The position numbers and the translations under genes are program-made. The notes under the pieces are model-generated. The model searched no databases, was not told where the DNA came from, and worked only from the letters and a program-made list of their open reading frames with translations. DNA of 64,000 bases from an uncultured Altererythrobacter sp. (GTDB lineage: Bacteria; Pseudomonadota; Alphaproteobacteria; Sphingomonadales; Sphingomonadaceae), in NCBI GenBank assembly GCA_947492235.1, contig CANLLZ010000001.1, forward strand, positions 1,054,001-1,118,000. The letters run 5' to 3'. Shown here in pieces: positions 34,704 to 43,715 of the stretch (the first letter of the stretch is position 1; the number at the start of each line of letters is the position of its first letter).

Positions 34704-36248
34704 GTGTCCAACATCCGCCACGCCCTTTCCGTCAAGCGGGAAGACGATTTTGCCGCATGGTATCAGGAAGTCATCTCCGCCGCCGAAATGGCCGAAGAAT
34801 CGGGCGTGCGCGGCTGCATGGTCATCCGGCCGTGGGGCTATGGTATCTGGGAACGCATTCAACGTTTGCTGGACGACCGGATCAAGGCGGCGGGCCACGA
34901 GAACTGCTATTTCCCGATCTTCATCCCGCTCGCCAATTTCGAGCGTGAGGCCGACCATGTAGAAGGCTTCGCCAAGGAGATGGCCGTCGTCACCCATCAC
35001 CGCCTGATTGCCGATGGCGAGGGCGGTCTGATCCCTGATCCTGCGGCCAAGCTGGAAGAGCCACTGGTGGTTCGCCCTACTTCAGAAACGATCATCGGAG
35101 ATGCGATGGCGCGCTGGGTGCGCAGCTGGCGTGACCTGCCGCTCAAAACGAACCAGTGGGCGAATGTCGTGCGATGGGAAATGCGCACGCGCATGTTTTT
35201 GCGCACCAGCGAATTCCTTTGGCAGGAAGGGCATACCGCCCACGCGGATGCGGCCGAGGCCAAGGAACACACGCTGACGATGCTGGAAGTCTATCGCGCC
35301 TGCGCCGAGGAAGATCTCGCTCTCCCCGTGATCGCTGGCGAGAAGCCCGAGAATGAGCGTTTCCCCGGAGCCGTCGAGACATGGTCGATCGAGGCAATGA
35401 TGCAGGACGGCAAGGCACTCCAGGCCGGCACCAGCCATTATCTCGGGACCAATTTCTCCAAGGCCGCTGGAATCAAATACCAAGACCGCGAAGGCGGCGA
35501 ACAGCTGTGCCACACCACCAGCTGGGGCGTCTCTACCCGCATGATCGGCGGCGTTATCATGACCCATGGCGATGATGACGGGCTACGCGTGCCGCCTCGG
35601 ATTGCGCCCTATCAGGTCGTGATTCTTCCGATGCTGCGCGACAAACCCGAGGATCAGGCGGTCATCGACTATTGCGAGGAATTGCGGGCCAAGCTCGTCC
35701 AGCAATCCGCACTGGGCGAGCCTATCCGCGTGCTGCACGACAAGAAGCCGGGCAAGGCTGCGGCCAAGCGGTGGGACTGGGTTCGCAAGGGCGCTCCAGT
35801 GATCATCGAGGTCGGGAGCCGCGACATGGACAATGGCGTCGTCAGCCTGTTGCGGCGTGATGATCTCTGGACCACGGATAACGGCAAGCCGAACTTCCAG
35901 ACACCGTCGCGCGAGGATGCAGCCAGCGGGATGAGTGCGATGCTGGAGGATATCCAGAACGCGATCTTTGCCGAGGCAGCCGAGCGCCGTGATGCCAATA
36001 TCGTCCGCGATATCGACACGATGGAGAGCCTCCGTGCGTTCTATCAGGCCAAGACGAAATTCCCCGGTTGGGTCGAAGTCCAGTGGGCCAAGCCGACCGG
36101 CGCGGCACTGGAAAAGGTGGTCGAGCAGCTGAAGGATTTGAAGCTAACGATCCGCAATGTCCCGATGGATGGCGGCGAGGTGAGCGGCGCTTGTATCTTT
36201 ACCGGAGAGCCTGCGGTCGAGCGGATTTACGTCGCGAAGGCTTACTGA
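34704..36248 (+). CDS. proS: Prolyl-tRNA synthetase
   Basis: A 514-residue class II synthetase. It starts at GTG (34704), which gives SNIRHALSVKREDDFA. Class II motifs are visible: GCMVIRPWGYGIWE, motif 2 around VRWEMRTRMFLRTSEFLWQEG in pieces, and the RPTSETI loop. The length and the C-terminal GACIFTGEPAVERIYVAKAY place it in the shorter eukaryote-like ProS type, which lacks the large editing insertion of the E. coli enzyme. It charges proline onto tRNA-Pro. A dispersed repeat follows after about 20 bases. Confidence 0.95.
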   Translation: MSNIRHALSVKREDDFAAWYQEVISAAEMAEESGVRGCMVIRPWGYGIWERIQRLLDDRIKAAGHENCYFPIFIPLANFEREADHVEGFAKEMAVVTHHRLIADGEGGLIPDPAAKLEEPLVVRPTSETIIGDAMARWVRSWRDLPLKTNQWANVVRWEMRTRMFLRTSEFLWQEGHTAHADAAEAKEHTLTMLEVYRACAEEDLALPVIAGEKPENERFPGAVETWSIEAMMQDGKALQAGTSHYLGTNFSKAAGIKYQDREGGEQLCHTTSWGVSTRMIGGVIMTHGDDDGLRVPPRIAPYQVVILPMLRDKPEDQAVIDYCEELRAKLVQQSALGEPIRVLHDKKPGKAAAKRWDWVRKGAPVIIEVGSRDMDNGVVSLLRRDDLWTTDNGKPNFQTPSREDAASGMSAMLEDIQNAIFAEAAERRDANIVRDIDTMESLRAFYQAKTKFPGWVEVQWAKPTGAALEKVVEQLKDLKLTIRNVPMDGGEVSGACIFTGEPAVERIYVAKAY

Positions 36249-36268
36249 GGTTCACCAATCTACAAATG

Positions 36269-36342
36269 TCACCCCGGGCTCGATCCGGGGCCCAGTTGCT
36301 TGAGCACAGCGCTTGAAAAGCTGGGTCCCGGATCGAGTCCGG
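36269..36342. repeat. Intergenic inverted repeat (long hairpin) after proS
   Basis: Two arms, CCCGGGCTCGATCCGGGG (plus CCCAG) and CTGGGTCCCGGATCGAGT (plus CCGG), pair at about 20 of 22 positions with a 25-base loop. The TCACCCCGGxCTxGATCCGGGG motif resembles the dispersed palindromic repeats of many alphaproteobacteria. It lies between proS and the M28 peptidase gene and may also stabilise or end the proS transcript. Confidence 0.75.
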
Positions 36343-36411
36343 CATTACGAATAATCATGGCATTGCGCCAGCCTATTGAGCTTACCCACCAGATGCGCAA
36401 CAACGCTGCCC

Positions 36412-37776
36412 ATGCGCAAACTCATCCTAGCTGCCGCCCTCCTGTCCTACCCCGCTTTTGCCCAAAGCGACCCGGCGGAGGAGGTATCCACCGAACGTCT
36501 GCGTGCGGATATGGACGCCATCGTCAGCTTCGGAACACGGCACACACTCTCCAGCCAGACCGATCCGGAACGCGGCATTGGCGCGGCGGTCAATTGGGCT
36601 TTGGACGAATTTGGCCGCATCGGTGATGGCTGTAATGATTGTCTGGACGTTCAGTCGGTTGAACGCATTGTAGAGCCGGACGGCAGGCGCATTCCGCAGC
36701 CCACTTTGGTGCGCAACGCCGTGGCAATCCAGCGCGGCACGGAGCGTCCGGACGAGATCATCATCGTGCAGGGCCATTATGACAGCCGGGTAACCGATCC
36801 GCTGAACGGGACAGACGACGCGCCGGGCGCCAATGATGACGGCTCTGGCAGCGTGATGATATTGGAAGCGGCGCGCATCCTGTCGCAGCGCGAATATCCC
36901 TCCACCATCGTCTACGCTTTGCTGACCGGCGAAGAGCAAGGGCTCTACGGCGCGCAAATCCTGGCAGATTGGGTCGGGGAGCAGGGCTACACCGTCAAGG
37001 CGGTGCTCAACAACGACATGATCGGGAACAGCTGCGGGTCCGACGGGAAATGCGATGCGGCGCATGTGCGGGTATTCTCCGAAGGTCTTCGCGCCGATTC
37101 CACCCCAGAAGTGCGCGCCATGCAGCGCCGTTTCGGCGGCGAGAATGACAGCCCGGGGCGCAATCTGTCACGCTGGATTGCGGGCGTGGCCGAGGCCGAT
37201 CCAGAAGGCATGCAGGTAAGGCAAATCTGGCGCACCGATCGCATGGGGCGCGGCGGGGACCAGATCCCGTTCCTCGACCGGGGCTATCCCGCAGTGCGCA
37301 TCACCGTCGCGGTGGAAGATTACGAGCATCAGCATCAGGACCTGCGGATCGAAGACGGCATCACCTATGGCGATACGGTCGATGAAATCGATTTCGATTA
37401 TCTCACCCGCGCATCGCAGCTCAATGTGCGGGCCCTCGACCGATTGGCACAAAGCCCCATGCCGCCGGCCCCGAACGCAGATGCCATAGTGCGCACCGAC
37501 ACAGTGGTGGAATGGGACGCAGTGCCCGGCGCGCATCATTACCATGTCTATCAGCGCCGCACCGATCAGCCCTATTGGAACGACGAGGCTACGGCCGATT
37601 TGCTGGACGAAGGCGCGGTAGACGGGAAGCTCTCCACCGTCATTGATGAGCGCGGTGATGACTGGTTCTTCGGCGTGAATGCCTGCACTGCCACCGGTTA
37701 TTGCAGCCCCATCGCCAGCGCGGTCCCAGCAGGTGCTTTTGCGCCGGTTGCGCAGTCAGAGGATGACAGCGAGTAA
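36412..37776 (+). CDS. Secreted M28-family metallopeptidase
   Basis: A 454-residue protein. The start at 36412 gives a short signal peptide ending PAFA around residue 17. The M28 zinc residues are visible: H122 and D124 in QGHYDSRVTDP, D142 in GANDDGSGS, and the catalytic/ligand pair E174-E175 in LTGEEQGLYG. DRGYPAVRITVAVEDYEH gives the last histidine region. Members cleave N-terminal residues of peptides. The C-terminal 110 residues resemble a fibronectin-III-like domain (VEWDAVPGAHHYHVYQR). It precedes rnr and may be transcribed separately. Confidence 0.9.
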   Translation: MRKLILAAALLSYPAFAQSDPAEEVSTERLRADMDAIVSFGTRHTLSSQTDPERGIGAAVNWALDEFGRIGDGCNDCLDVQSVERIVEPDGRRIPQPTLVRNAVAIQRGTERPDEIIIVQGHYDSRVTDPLNGTDDAPGANDDGSGSVMILEAARILSQREYPSTIVYALLTGEEQGLYGAQILADWVGEQGYTVKAVLNNDMIGNSCGSDGKCDAAHVRVFSEGLRADSTPEVRAMQRRFGGENDSPGRNLSRWIAGVAEADPEGMQVRQIWRTDRMGRGGDQIPFLDRGYPAVRITVAVEDYEHQHQDLRIEDGITYGDTVDEIDFDYLTRASQLNVRALDRLAQSPMPPAPNADAIVRTDTVVEWDAVPGAHHYHVYQRRTDQPYWNDEATADLLDEGAVDGKLSTVIDERGDDWFFGVNACTATGYCSPIASAVPAGAFAPVAQSEDDSE

Positions 37777-37800
37777 CCGCGTCCCCATATTGCGGGGCAC

Positions 37801-40197
37801 ATGACAAGAAAACAAAGCAATAAGCGGTCCGCCCATCACAAGCCGGGCCTGCCATCACCTGAACAAATCATCGAATTTATCCAGAGCAGCGAGACGCCTG
37901 CGGGCAAGCGGGAAATCGCCAAAGCCTTCGGCCTGAAGGGACAGGAGAAAATCGCGCTCAAGAAGCGTCTCAAAGACATGGCCGAGGAAGGCCTGATCGA
38001 CGGGCGCAAGACTGCTTATCACCAGATGGGCGGTGTGCCGAAAGTCACTGTGCTGCGCGTGGTTGAGATAGACGATGGCGAAGTTTGGGCTCAGCCCGAC
38101 AATTGGAATCCTGACGATGGCGCAAAGCCGCCGCGCCTACTGATCGTCGAGAAAAGCCATGGACCAAAACGTGGCGGCGGCCGTTCGCCAAGCCGGGGAA
38201 TGCCCGCGCTGAAAACCGGCGACCGCGTACTCTCGCGCACCGAAGAACTGGGGGAAGCCGGAAGCGGCAAGTGGCGCGCCTATCCGATCAAGAAACTGCC
38301 CGCCCGCAGCGAAGGCTTGATGGGCGTGGTGGAGATCGACAAGGCGGGCAAAGCGTGGCTCGCACCGGTCGACAAAAAGGTCCGCAATTCCTCCCCCATC
38401 TCCGACTTGAACGGTGCCGAGGCTGGCGAGCTGGTGTTCGCCGAGCCCGCAGGGCGCAGCCACCGCGCCGGGGTCAAAGTGATCGAAGTGGTCGGCGATC
38501 CGCTGGCACCCAAGGCCTTCAGCCTGATCGCGATTGCCAAGCACGGCATCCCCACGACCTTCCCCGAAGAAGTGATGGCCGAGGCCGAGCGTGCCGCTGA
38601 CCTGCCTTTGAGCCAAGAGCACCGCGAGGACCTGCGCGATGTGCCGATCCTCGCCATCGATCCTGCCGATGCGCGCGACCATGATGATGCAATCTGGGCC
38701 GAGCCCGATCCTGAAAACGAAGGCGGTTTCCGCGCTATCGTCGCCATCGCTGATGTCTCGCATTACGTGCGCCCCGGCGGCGCATTGGACAAGGAAGCGC
38801 GCAAACGCGGCAACTCCGTTTACTTCCCCGACCGCGTCGTGCCGATGCTGCCGGAAATTCTTAGCGCAGACGTCTGCTCGCTGAGGGAAGGGGAGGACCG
38901 CGCGGCGATGGCCTGCCATCTGCGCATTTCCGCGACGGGCAAAATTACGTCGCACCGCTTCACCCGCGCCATCGTGCGGCTGACGCACAACATTGCCTAT
39001 GAAGACGCGCAAGCGGCCATTGATGACGGAACAGCTGGCAAGGAACTGACCGATCTTTGGGCGGCATGGAAGCTGCTGGCCAAGGCGCGTGCTGCGCGTG
39101 ATCCGCTCAATCTCGATCTGCCCGAACGCCGTGTTGTTTTGGACGATAAAGGAAAGATCGCCGAAATCGCTGTCCGCGAGCGCCTCGATGCGCACCGCGT
39201 CGTCGAGGATTTCATGATTGCCGCCAATGTCGCTGCCGCAAAGGCGCTGGAGAGCAAGACCGCGCCTGTCGTCTACCGCGTCCACGAGCAGCCGAGCCGC
39301 GAGAAGATCATCGCCCTGCGCGATTATCTCGCCACGCAGGACAAGGTGCTGGCGCTGGGGCAGGTTATCACGCCCGGCCTGTTCAACCGCTTCCTGAAAG
39401 AAGTCACCGACGAGCAGGAGCGCGCGCTGATGATGGAGGCGGTGCTGCGCAGCCAGACGCAGGCCTATTACGGCCCCGCCAATGCGGGCCATTTCGGGCT
39501 GGCACTGGCGAGCTACGCGCACTTTACCTCGCCCATTCGCCGCTATGCCGATCTGCTGGTTCACCGCGCGCTGGTCGATGCGTACAAGCTGGAACAGCCC
39601 AAGCCGAAGAACGGCCTGCCGGAAACGAGCGGCCTGTCCGACCGCGACCGCAGCAATCTTTCGGCAATCACCGATGCCATTAGCAAGACCGAGCGCCGGG
39701 CGATGGAGGCGGAGCGCGACACGATCGATCGCTATGTCGCGGCGTGGCTGTCGGAGCGGGTTGGCGAGACCTTCCAGACCCGCATCACCGGTGTGCAGGG
39801 CTTCGGCTTCTTCGCGACGATCCAAGGTCTTGGCGGCGACGGGTTGGTGCCCGTGTCGACACTGGGCCGCGAGTATTTCCGCTATGACGAGGCGGCGCAG
39901 GCCCTGATCGGCGAGGACAGCGGCACCCGCTACGAAGTCGGCCAGCGGCTGGAGCTGAAACTGGGCGAAGCCAACGCACTGACGGGCGCGCTCAAGTTCG
40001 AAATCCCGCACGGCGAGGGCGGCGGGATAGAGCCGCGTGGCACCCGGCCAGAGCAGAAGAAATCCGCCGCTGGAAAATACCCGCGCGGGAAGGGCGGCAA
40101 CCACAAGCGAGGAGCCCGCAAGGATGCCAAGGGCAAACACGCCGTCGGCAAGCGCGGCCGCCCGGGCAATATCCGGCATCAGGGGCGCAGGAAATAA
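37801..40197 (+). CDS. rnr: Ribonuclease R
   Basis: A 798-residue 3'-5' exoribonuclease that degrades structured RNA and helps in ribosome quality control. An N-terminal helix-turn-helix region (SSETPAGKREIAKAFG) precedes cold-shock domains. The RNB catalytic core has IDPADARDHDDAIWAEP with its metal-binding aspartates, then YFPDRVVPMLPE and FTSPIRRYADLLVHR. An S1 domain near residue 640 (RITGVQGFGFFATI) and a Lys/Arg-rich tail complete the usual domain order. A large open frame on the opposite strand is a shadow. Confidence 0.96.
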   Translation: MTRKQSNKRSAHHKPGLPSPEQIIEFIQSSETPAGKREIAKAFGLKGQEKIALKKRLKDMAEEGLIDGRKTAYHQMGGVPKVTVLRVVEIDDGEVWAQPDNWNPDDGAKPPRLLIVEKSHGPKRGGGRSPSRGMPALKTGDRVLSRTEELGEAGSGKWRAYPIKKLPARSEGLMGVVEIDKAGKAWLAPVDKKVRNSSPISDLNGAEAGELVFAEPAGRSHRAGVKVIEVVGDPLAPKAFSLIAIAKHGIPTTFPEEVMAEAERAADLPLSQEHREDLRDVPILAIDPADARDHDDAIWAEPDPENEGGFRAIVAIADVSHYVRPGGALDKEARKRGNSVYFPDRVVPMLPEILSADVCSLREGEDRAAMACHLRISATGKITSHRFTRAIVRLTHNIAYEDAQAAIDDGTAGKELTDLWAAWKLLAKARAARDPLNLDLPERRVVLDDKGKIAEIAVRERLDAHRVVEDFMIAANVAAAKALESKTAPVVYRVHEQPSREKIIALRDYLATQDKVLALGQVITPGLFNRFLKEVTDEQERALMMEAVLRSQTQAYYGPANAGHFGLALASYAHFTSPIRRYADLLVHRALVDAYKLEQPKPKNGLPETSGLSDRDRSNLSAITDAISKTERRAMEAERDTIDRYVAAWLSERVGETFQTRITGVQGFGFFATIQGLGGDGLVPVSTLGREYFRYDEAAQALIGEDSGTRYEVGQRLELKLGEANALTGALKFEIPHGEGGGIEPRGTRPEQKKSAAGKYPRGKGGNHKRGARKDAKGKHAVGKRGRPGNIRHQGRRK

Positions 40198-40247
40198 GCG
40201 GAACGCTTCTCGGTATTCGGACATTGGTTCGGCAAAAGGAGAAACCC

Positions 40248-40763
40248 ATGCTGACCCCCGGCCAAAGCGTACCCGAACTTGACCTGCCCCTGACCATCGC
40301 TGCCCGCTTCGAGCTTTCCAAGCAAAGCCCGCAAAACTTCACCATGCTGGTGTTTTATCGCGGCAAACACTGCCCGATCTGCAAAGGCCAGCTTGAAGAA
40401 ATCGGCGGACGCCTGTCGGACTTCACCGATGCCGGTATTAATGTCTTCGCCATCTCCATGGATAGTGAAGAACGCGCTGCGGTGGCGCATAAGGAATGGG
40501 ACACAGGTGACCTGCCCCTGGCCTGGGGCCTGAGCGAGGAGGAAGCCCGCGAATGGGGGCTCTTTATCAGCGAGAAGCGTCCCGACAGCGAGGAGCCGGA
40601 CATATTTTCAGAGCCGGGGTTGTTCCTCATTAAACCCGATGGCGAGCTCTATTTTCAGGTCGTTCAAAACGCGCCCTTCACGCGCCCCTCGCTCGATCAG
40701 CTGCTGCAGGGCCTGAATTATGTGATCAAGAACGATTATCCGACGCGCGGCACGCTCACCTGA
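40248..40763 (+). CDS. AhpC/TSA-family peroxiredoxin-like protein
   Basis: A 171-residue cytosolic thioredoxin-fold protein. AGGAG lies six bases before the ATG at 40248, which decides the start over an in-frame ATG at 40224. The redox motif is CPIC in YRGKHCPICKGQ, a thioredoxin-like CxxC pattern rather than the single Cys of classical AhpC. FAISMDSEERA and GLFLIKPDGELY are typical of the peroxiredoxin-like group. It probably reduces peroxides or protein disulfides. It ends 14 bases from the convergent universal stress gene. Confidence 0.88.
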   Translation: MLTPGQSVPELDLPLTIAARFELSKQSPQNFTMLVFYRGKHCPICKGQLEEIGGRLSDFTDAGINVFAISMDSEERAAVAHKEWDTGDLPLAWGLSEEEAREWGLFISEKRPDSEEPDIFSEPGLFLIKPDGELYFQVVQNAPFTRPSLDQLLQGLNYVIKNDYPTRGTLT

Positions 40764-40777
40764 GACGCCATGCGGGT

Positions 40778-41233
40778 TCAGCCTGAAAGGCGGTCGATCT
40801 CTTCCTTCGTGATGCCGCCGGGCAGAATGTAGAGCGGGCAGCTCAGCTTGCCTGCATTGGCAGAAAAATGCGCGACCAGCGGGCCGGGGACGCCGGTTTC
40901 GGCTGAGCCGAGGACCAGTGCTGCCACTTCAGGATGCTCGGCCAGATATTCGCGGATCACGGCCTGACCTTCGCCTACCTTCACCGCGATTGTGGGCATG
41001 CGCCCATCATCGTCCATCAGCGCGCCTGCGGCACCTGTAGCAATGGCCTCCGCCCGGTCACGAGCTTCCTGTTCGATCGTGGCCTGCACGCCGCCAAAAG
41101 CGTTGAAATTCTGCGGTTGGACCAGAGCGAGAATATGGACCGACCCACCCGTTGCCGCCGCCCGGTTGGCGGCGAAGCGCAAGGCCTTTTGCGCCTCCGG
41201 TGTCTCGTCGATTATCGTCAGATAGACCCGCAT
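40778..41233 (-). CDS. Universal stress protein
   Basis: A 151-residue protein of the UspA fold. The N-terminal strand MRVYLTIIDETPEAQKAL and the final ILPG box match the family. The nucleotide-binding loop LVLGSAETG-x-PGPLVAHFS differs slightly from the canonical G-x2-G-x9-G(S/T), so ATP binding is uncertain. The start at 41233 follows GGGGGAA; the upstream ATG at 41305 has no conserved sequence after it. It is divergent from the pyruvate dehydrogenase E2 gene across 183 bases. Confidence 0.85.
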   Translation of the reverse strand: MRVYLTIIDETPEAQKALRFAANRAAATGGSVHILALVQPQNFNAFGGVQATIEQEARDRAEAIATGAAGALMDDDGRMPTIAVKVGEGQAVIREYLAEHPEVAALVLGSAETGVPGPLVAHFSANAGKLSCPLYILPGGITKEEIDRLSG

Positions 41234-41416
41234 GCGTTCCCCCGAATACCCACCGTCCCTGTGAGAGGCGGGAGCATCTTTCGTCCGAAAACGTATGCAT
41301 AGCAAGGTTGATAGGGGTGAGACCGGCCAAGACGCTTGCCGCCCGCCGGAGTTCTCGCCTAAGTCATCCCGTCAAAGATACGACAGATTGCAGCGCTTAA
41401 GGAACCGATCCGCACC

Positions 41417-42841
41417 ATGCCCACGCCGATCAAGATGCCCGCCCTTTCCCCAACAATGGACGAGGGGACGCTTGCCAAATGGTTGGTGAAAGTGGGCGAT
41501 ACGATCAGCGCTGGCGACATCATGGCGGAGATCGAGACGGACAAAGCGACGATGGAATTCGAAGCTGTCGACGAGGGCACGCTCGCTTCTATCGAAGTGC
41601 AGGAAGGTACCGAGAACGTCGCCGTTGGCACGGTGATTGCGATGCTGGCCGCGGAAGGCGAGGATGTGGACGCGGCCGCCAAAGAAGCGCCGGAAACGAA
41701 GAGCGCACCGGCTCCTGCGCCGTCCCCAGCACCTGCTGCCAAAGCCGCGCCGGAGGGGCCGCCAGCGACGCCTTCTGCACGCAAGATGGCAGAGGCGAGC
41801 GGCATCGATCTCTCCACCATTACGGGCACCGGTCCGAACGGGAAGATCACAAAGGACGATGTAGAGGCCGCGGGCGGCAGCGCGCCTGCTCAAACAACTC
41901 CAGTCCCCACTCCTGCGCCTGCTTCCGCACCGGCGGCTCCTGGAGGCGACAGAGTGATCGCATCCCCGCTCGCCAAACGCATTGCCGAGCAGAAGGGCCT
42001 CGATCTCTCAACTATCACTGGCTCAGGCCCGAATGGCCGGATCGTCAAAGCCGATGTCGAAAATGCGCAGCCTGGCGCGGCTCCAGCCCCGACGCAGACC
42101 ATGGATGCGCCTGCAACACCGGCAAAGACACCTGCCGAAAGCGAGTTTGGCGCACCGTACGAGGAGCAGAAGCTCAACAATGTCCGCAAGGTCATCGCCC
42201 GCCGCCTGACCGAGGCGAAGCAGACCGTGCCGCACATCTACCTCACTGTGGATGTCCGCCTCGATGCGCTGCTGAAACTGCGCGGTGAATTGAACGCCTC
42301 TCTGGAGGCAGACGGCATCAAGCTGAGCGTCAACGATTTGATCATCAAAGCGCTGGCTCGCGCGCTGGCCCGCGTGCCCAAATGCAATGTCAGCTTCCAG
42401 GGCGACACGCTGCACCAGTATACGCGGCAGGACATTTCCGTCGCCGTGGCTGCGCCTAGCGGTCTGATCACACCCATCATTACCGATGCAGGGCGAAAGG
42501 GCCTTGCCCAGATCAGCACCGAGATGAAGGAATTGGCCGGCAAGGCACGCGACGGCAAATTGCAGCCGCACGAATATCAGGGCGGAACAGCCAGCCTGAG
42601 CAATCTGGGCATGTTCGGCACCAAGCAATTCGACGCCGTGATCAACCCGCCGCAGGGCATGATCTTGGCAGTGGGCGCAGGCGAGAAACGCCCCCATGTC
42701 ATCGACGGCGCACTCGGCATTGCCACCGTGATGAGCATCACCGGCAGCTTCGATCACCGCGCCATCGACGGCGCAGACGGAGCGCAGCTGATGGAGGCAA
42801 TCCAGCAATTGTTCGAGAATCCGATGGGGCTGGTGGTCTGA
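41417..42841 (+). CDS. pdhC: Pyruvate dehydrogenase E2 (dihydrolipoamide acetyltransferase)
   Basis: A 474-residue E2 core of the pyruvate dehydrogenase complex. The single lipoyl domain (1-80) has the lipoylated K43 in ETDKATME. After Pro/Ala-rich linkers there are two peripheral-subunit-binding domains: residues about 119-152 ([14 protein letters not shown]) and about 182-216 ([16 protein letters not shown]). The acetyltransferase domain ends with the catalytic [13 protein letters not shown]. The usual E2 has one such binding domain; two are unusual. The E1 genes are not adjacent, while E3 is three genes downstream. Confidence 0.93.
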   Translation: MPTPIKMPALSPTMDEGTLAKWLVKVGDTISAGDIMAEIETDKATMEFEAVDEGTLASIEVQEGTENVAVGTVIAMLAAEGEDVDAAAKEAPETKSAPAPAPSPAPAAKAAPEGPPATPSARKMAEASGIDLSTITGTGPNGKITKDDVEAAGGSAPAQTTPVPTPAPASAPAAPGGDRVIASPLAKRIAEQKGLDLSTITGSGPNGRIVKADVENAQPGAAPAPTQTMDAPATPAKTPAESEFGAPYEEQKLNNVRKVIARRLTEAKQTVPHIYLTVDVRLDALLKLRGELNASLEADGIKLSVNDLIIKALARALARVPKCNVSFQGDTLHQYTRQDISVAVAAPSGLITPIITDAGRKGLAQISTEMKELAGKARDGKLQPHEYQGGTASLSNLGMFGTKQFDAVINPPQGMILAVGAGEKRPHVIDGALGIATVMSITGSFDHRAIDGADGAQLMEAIQQLFENPMGLVV

Positions 42842-43297
42842 ATGAAACCTTTCGCGACCATCCTACTGTTCGCGTTTGCGATATCGGGCTGTTCGAACCA
42901 GACCTTCGACAGCAAGAATGATGACGTCGCAGTCGCACCGGTTGACCGCACAGCGATGGTCGGCGAGCGGCCGGTGCGCATCGGTTTCGATGGCCCCCGC
43001 TTCGATGCCTGCGCTGCCTACGCCACGGTCATTAATATCGGACCGGGCGAAGACGCGCGGCTGTCCGTTCGGAACGCACCAGCAGACAGCGCGGAGGAAG
43101 TGGACGCATTGGCCGCAGGGAGCGGGGTTGCGATGTGTCAGGAAACCGGCGGATGGATTGGCATCGTCTACCCGCAAGAGGAAGGCGAACTGGGCTCCTG
43201 CGGTACCGGTTCGCCCGTCCCATCAGTGCGGGATTATGATGGCCCCTGCCGTTCCGGCTGGGTGCGCGATGATTACCTCAAATTGATCGCTGGCTAA
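42842..43297 (+). CDS. Putative SH3-like lipoprotein
   Basis: A 151-residue exported lipoprotein with lipobox ISGC (C17). The start ATG follows the E2 stop codon directly, so the genes are co-transcribed. The mature part has features of a bacterial SH3-like domain: LSVRNAPADSAEEVDALAAG, a mid-domain WIGIVYP and the terminal SGWVRDDYLKLI. Such domains bind peptides or glycans in the periplasm. Two extra cysteine pairs (MCQE, SCGTG, PCRSG) may form disulfides. It is odd to find it inside a pyruvate dehydrogenase operon. Confidence 0.72.
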   Translation: MKPFATILLFAFAISGCSNQTFDSKNDDVAVAPVDRTAMVGERPVRIGFDGPRFDACAAYATVINIGPGEDARLSVRNAPADSAEEVDALAAGSGVAMCQETGGWIGIVYPQEEGELGSCGTGSPVPSVRDYDGPCRSGWVRDDYLKLIAG

Positions 43298-43301
43298 CGC
43301 G

Positions 43302-43715
43302 ATGGACGACCGCCAGCCCATGATCCGCGTCACCGCGATGCCCACAGACCTGAACCCCTATGGCGGGGTCTTCGGAGGCTGGCTGATGGCGCAAACGGCG
43401 CTGGGCGCAGGCTCACTGGCGAGCCGCGAGGGGCAGGGTAAAGCCGTGGTAGTGCAGGCCACTGACTTCGCATTTCCCGGAGCGATGACGGTGGGGGACG
43501 AGCTGAGCGTCTATTGCGCCATCGAACGGCTTGGCCGCACCTCGATTACGATTTCCGCCGAGGCGATTGCGCGCGAACGCAACTCCGAAGTGACCACTCT
43601 GGTGGCCAGCGGGATTTTCAAATTCGTGATGTTGGACGATGATGACCGCCCGCGGCCCGTGCGGGTCGCGGGTACGGCGACGAGTGAACTTTCCGAGGGA
43701 AATGACAATGGCTGA
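43302..43715 (+). CDS. Acyl-CoA thioesterase, hotdog fold
   Basis: A 137-residue single hotdog-domain protein. The motif TDLNPYGGVFGGWLMAQ matches the YciA-type acyl-CoA thioesterases, with the acidic residue in position for catalysis, and VVVQATDFAFPGAMTVGDEL continues the pattern. It would hydrolyse CoA esters in the cytosol. It starts four bases after the SH3-like gene and overlaps lpdA by eight bases, so it is in the same transcript. A role in acetyl-CoA or branched acyl-CoA balance beside the pyruvate dehydrogenase genes is reasonable but unproven. Confidence 0.88.
   Translation: MDDRQPMIRVTAMPTDLNPYGGVFGGWLMAQTALGAGSLASREGQGKAVVVQATDFAFPGAMTVGDELSVYCAIERLGRTSITISAEAIARERNSEVTTLVASGIFKFVMLDDDDRPRPVRVAGTATSELSEGNDNG

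Noticed and set aside
38137-40224. A 695-residue frame antisense to rnr
   Set aside because: Shadow of rnr, low-complexity composition and no recognisable domain.
41310-41331. Possible RpoH promoter upstream of the universal stress gene (CTTGGCC and CCCCTATC)
   Set aside because: Only seven bases separate the elements, far short of the 11-16 expected.
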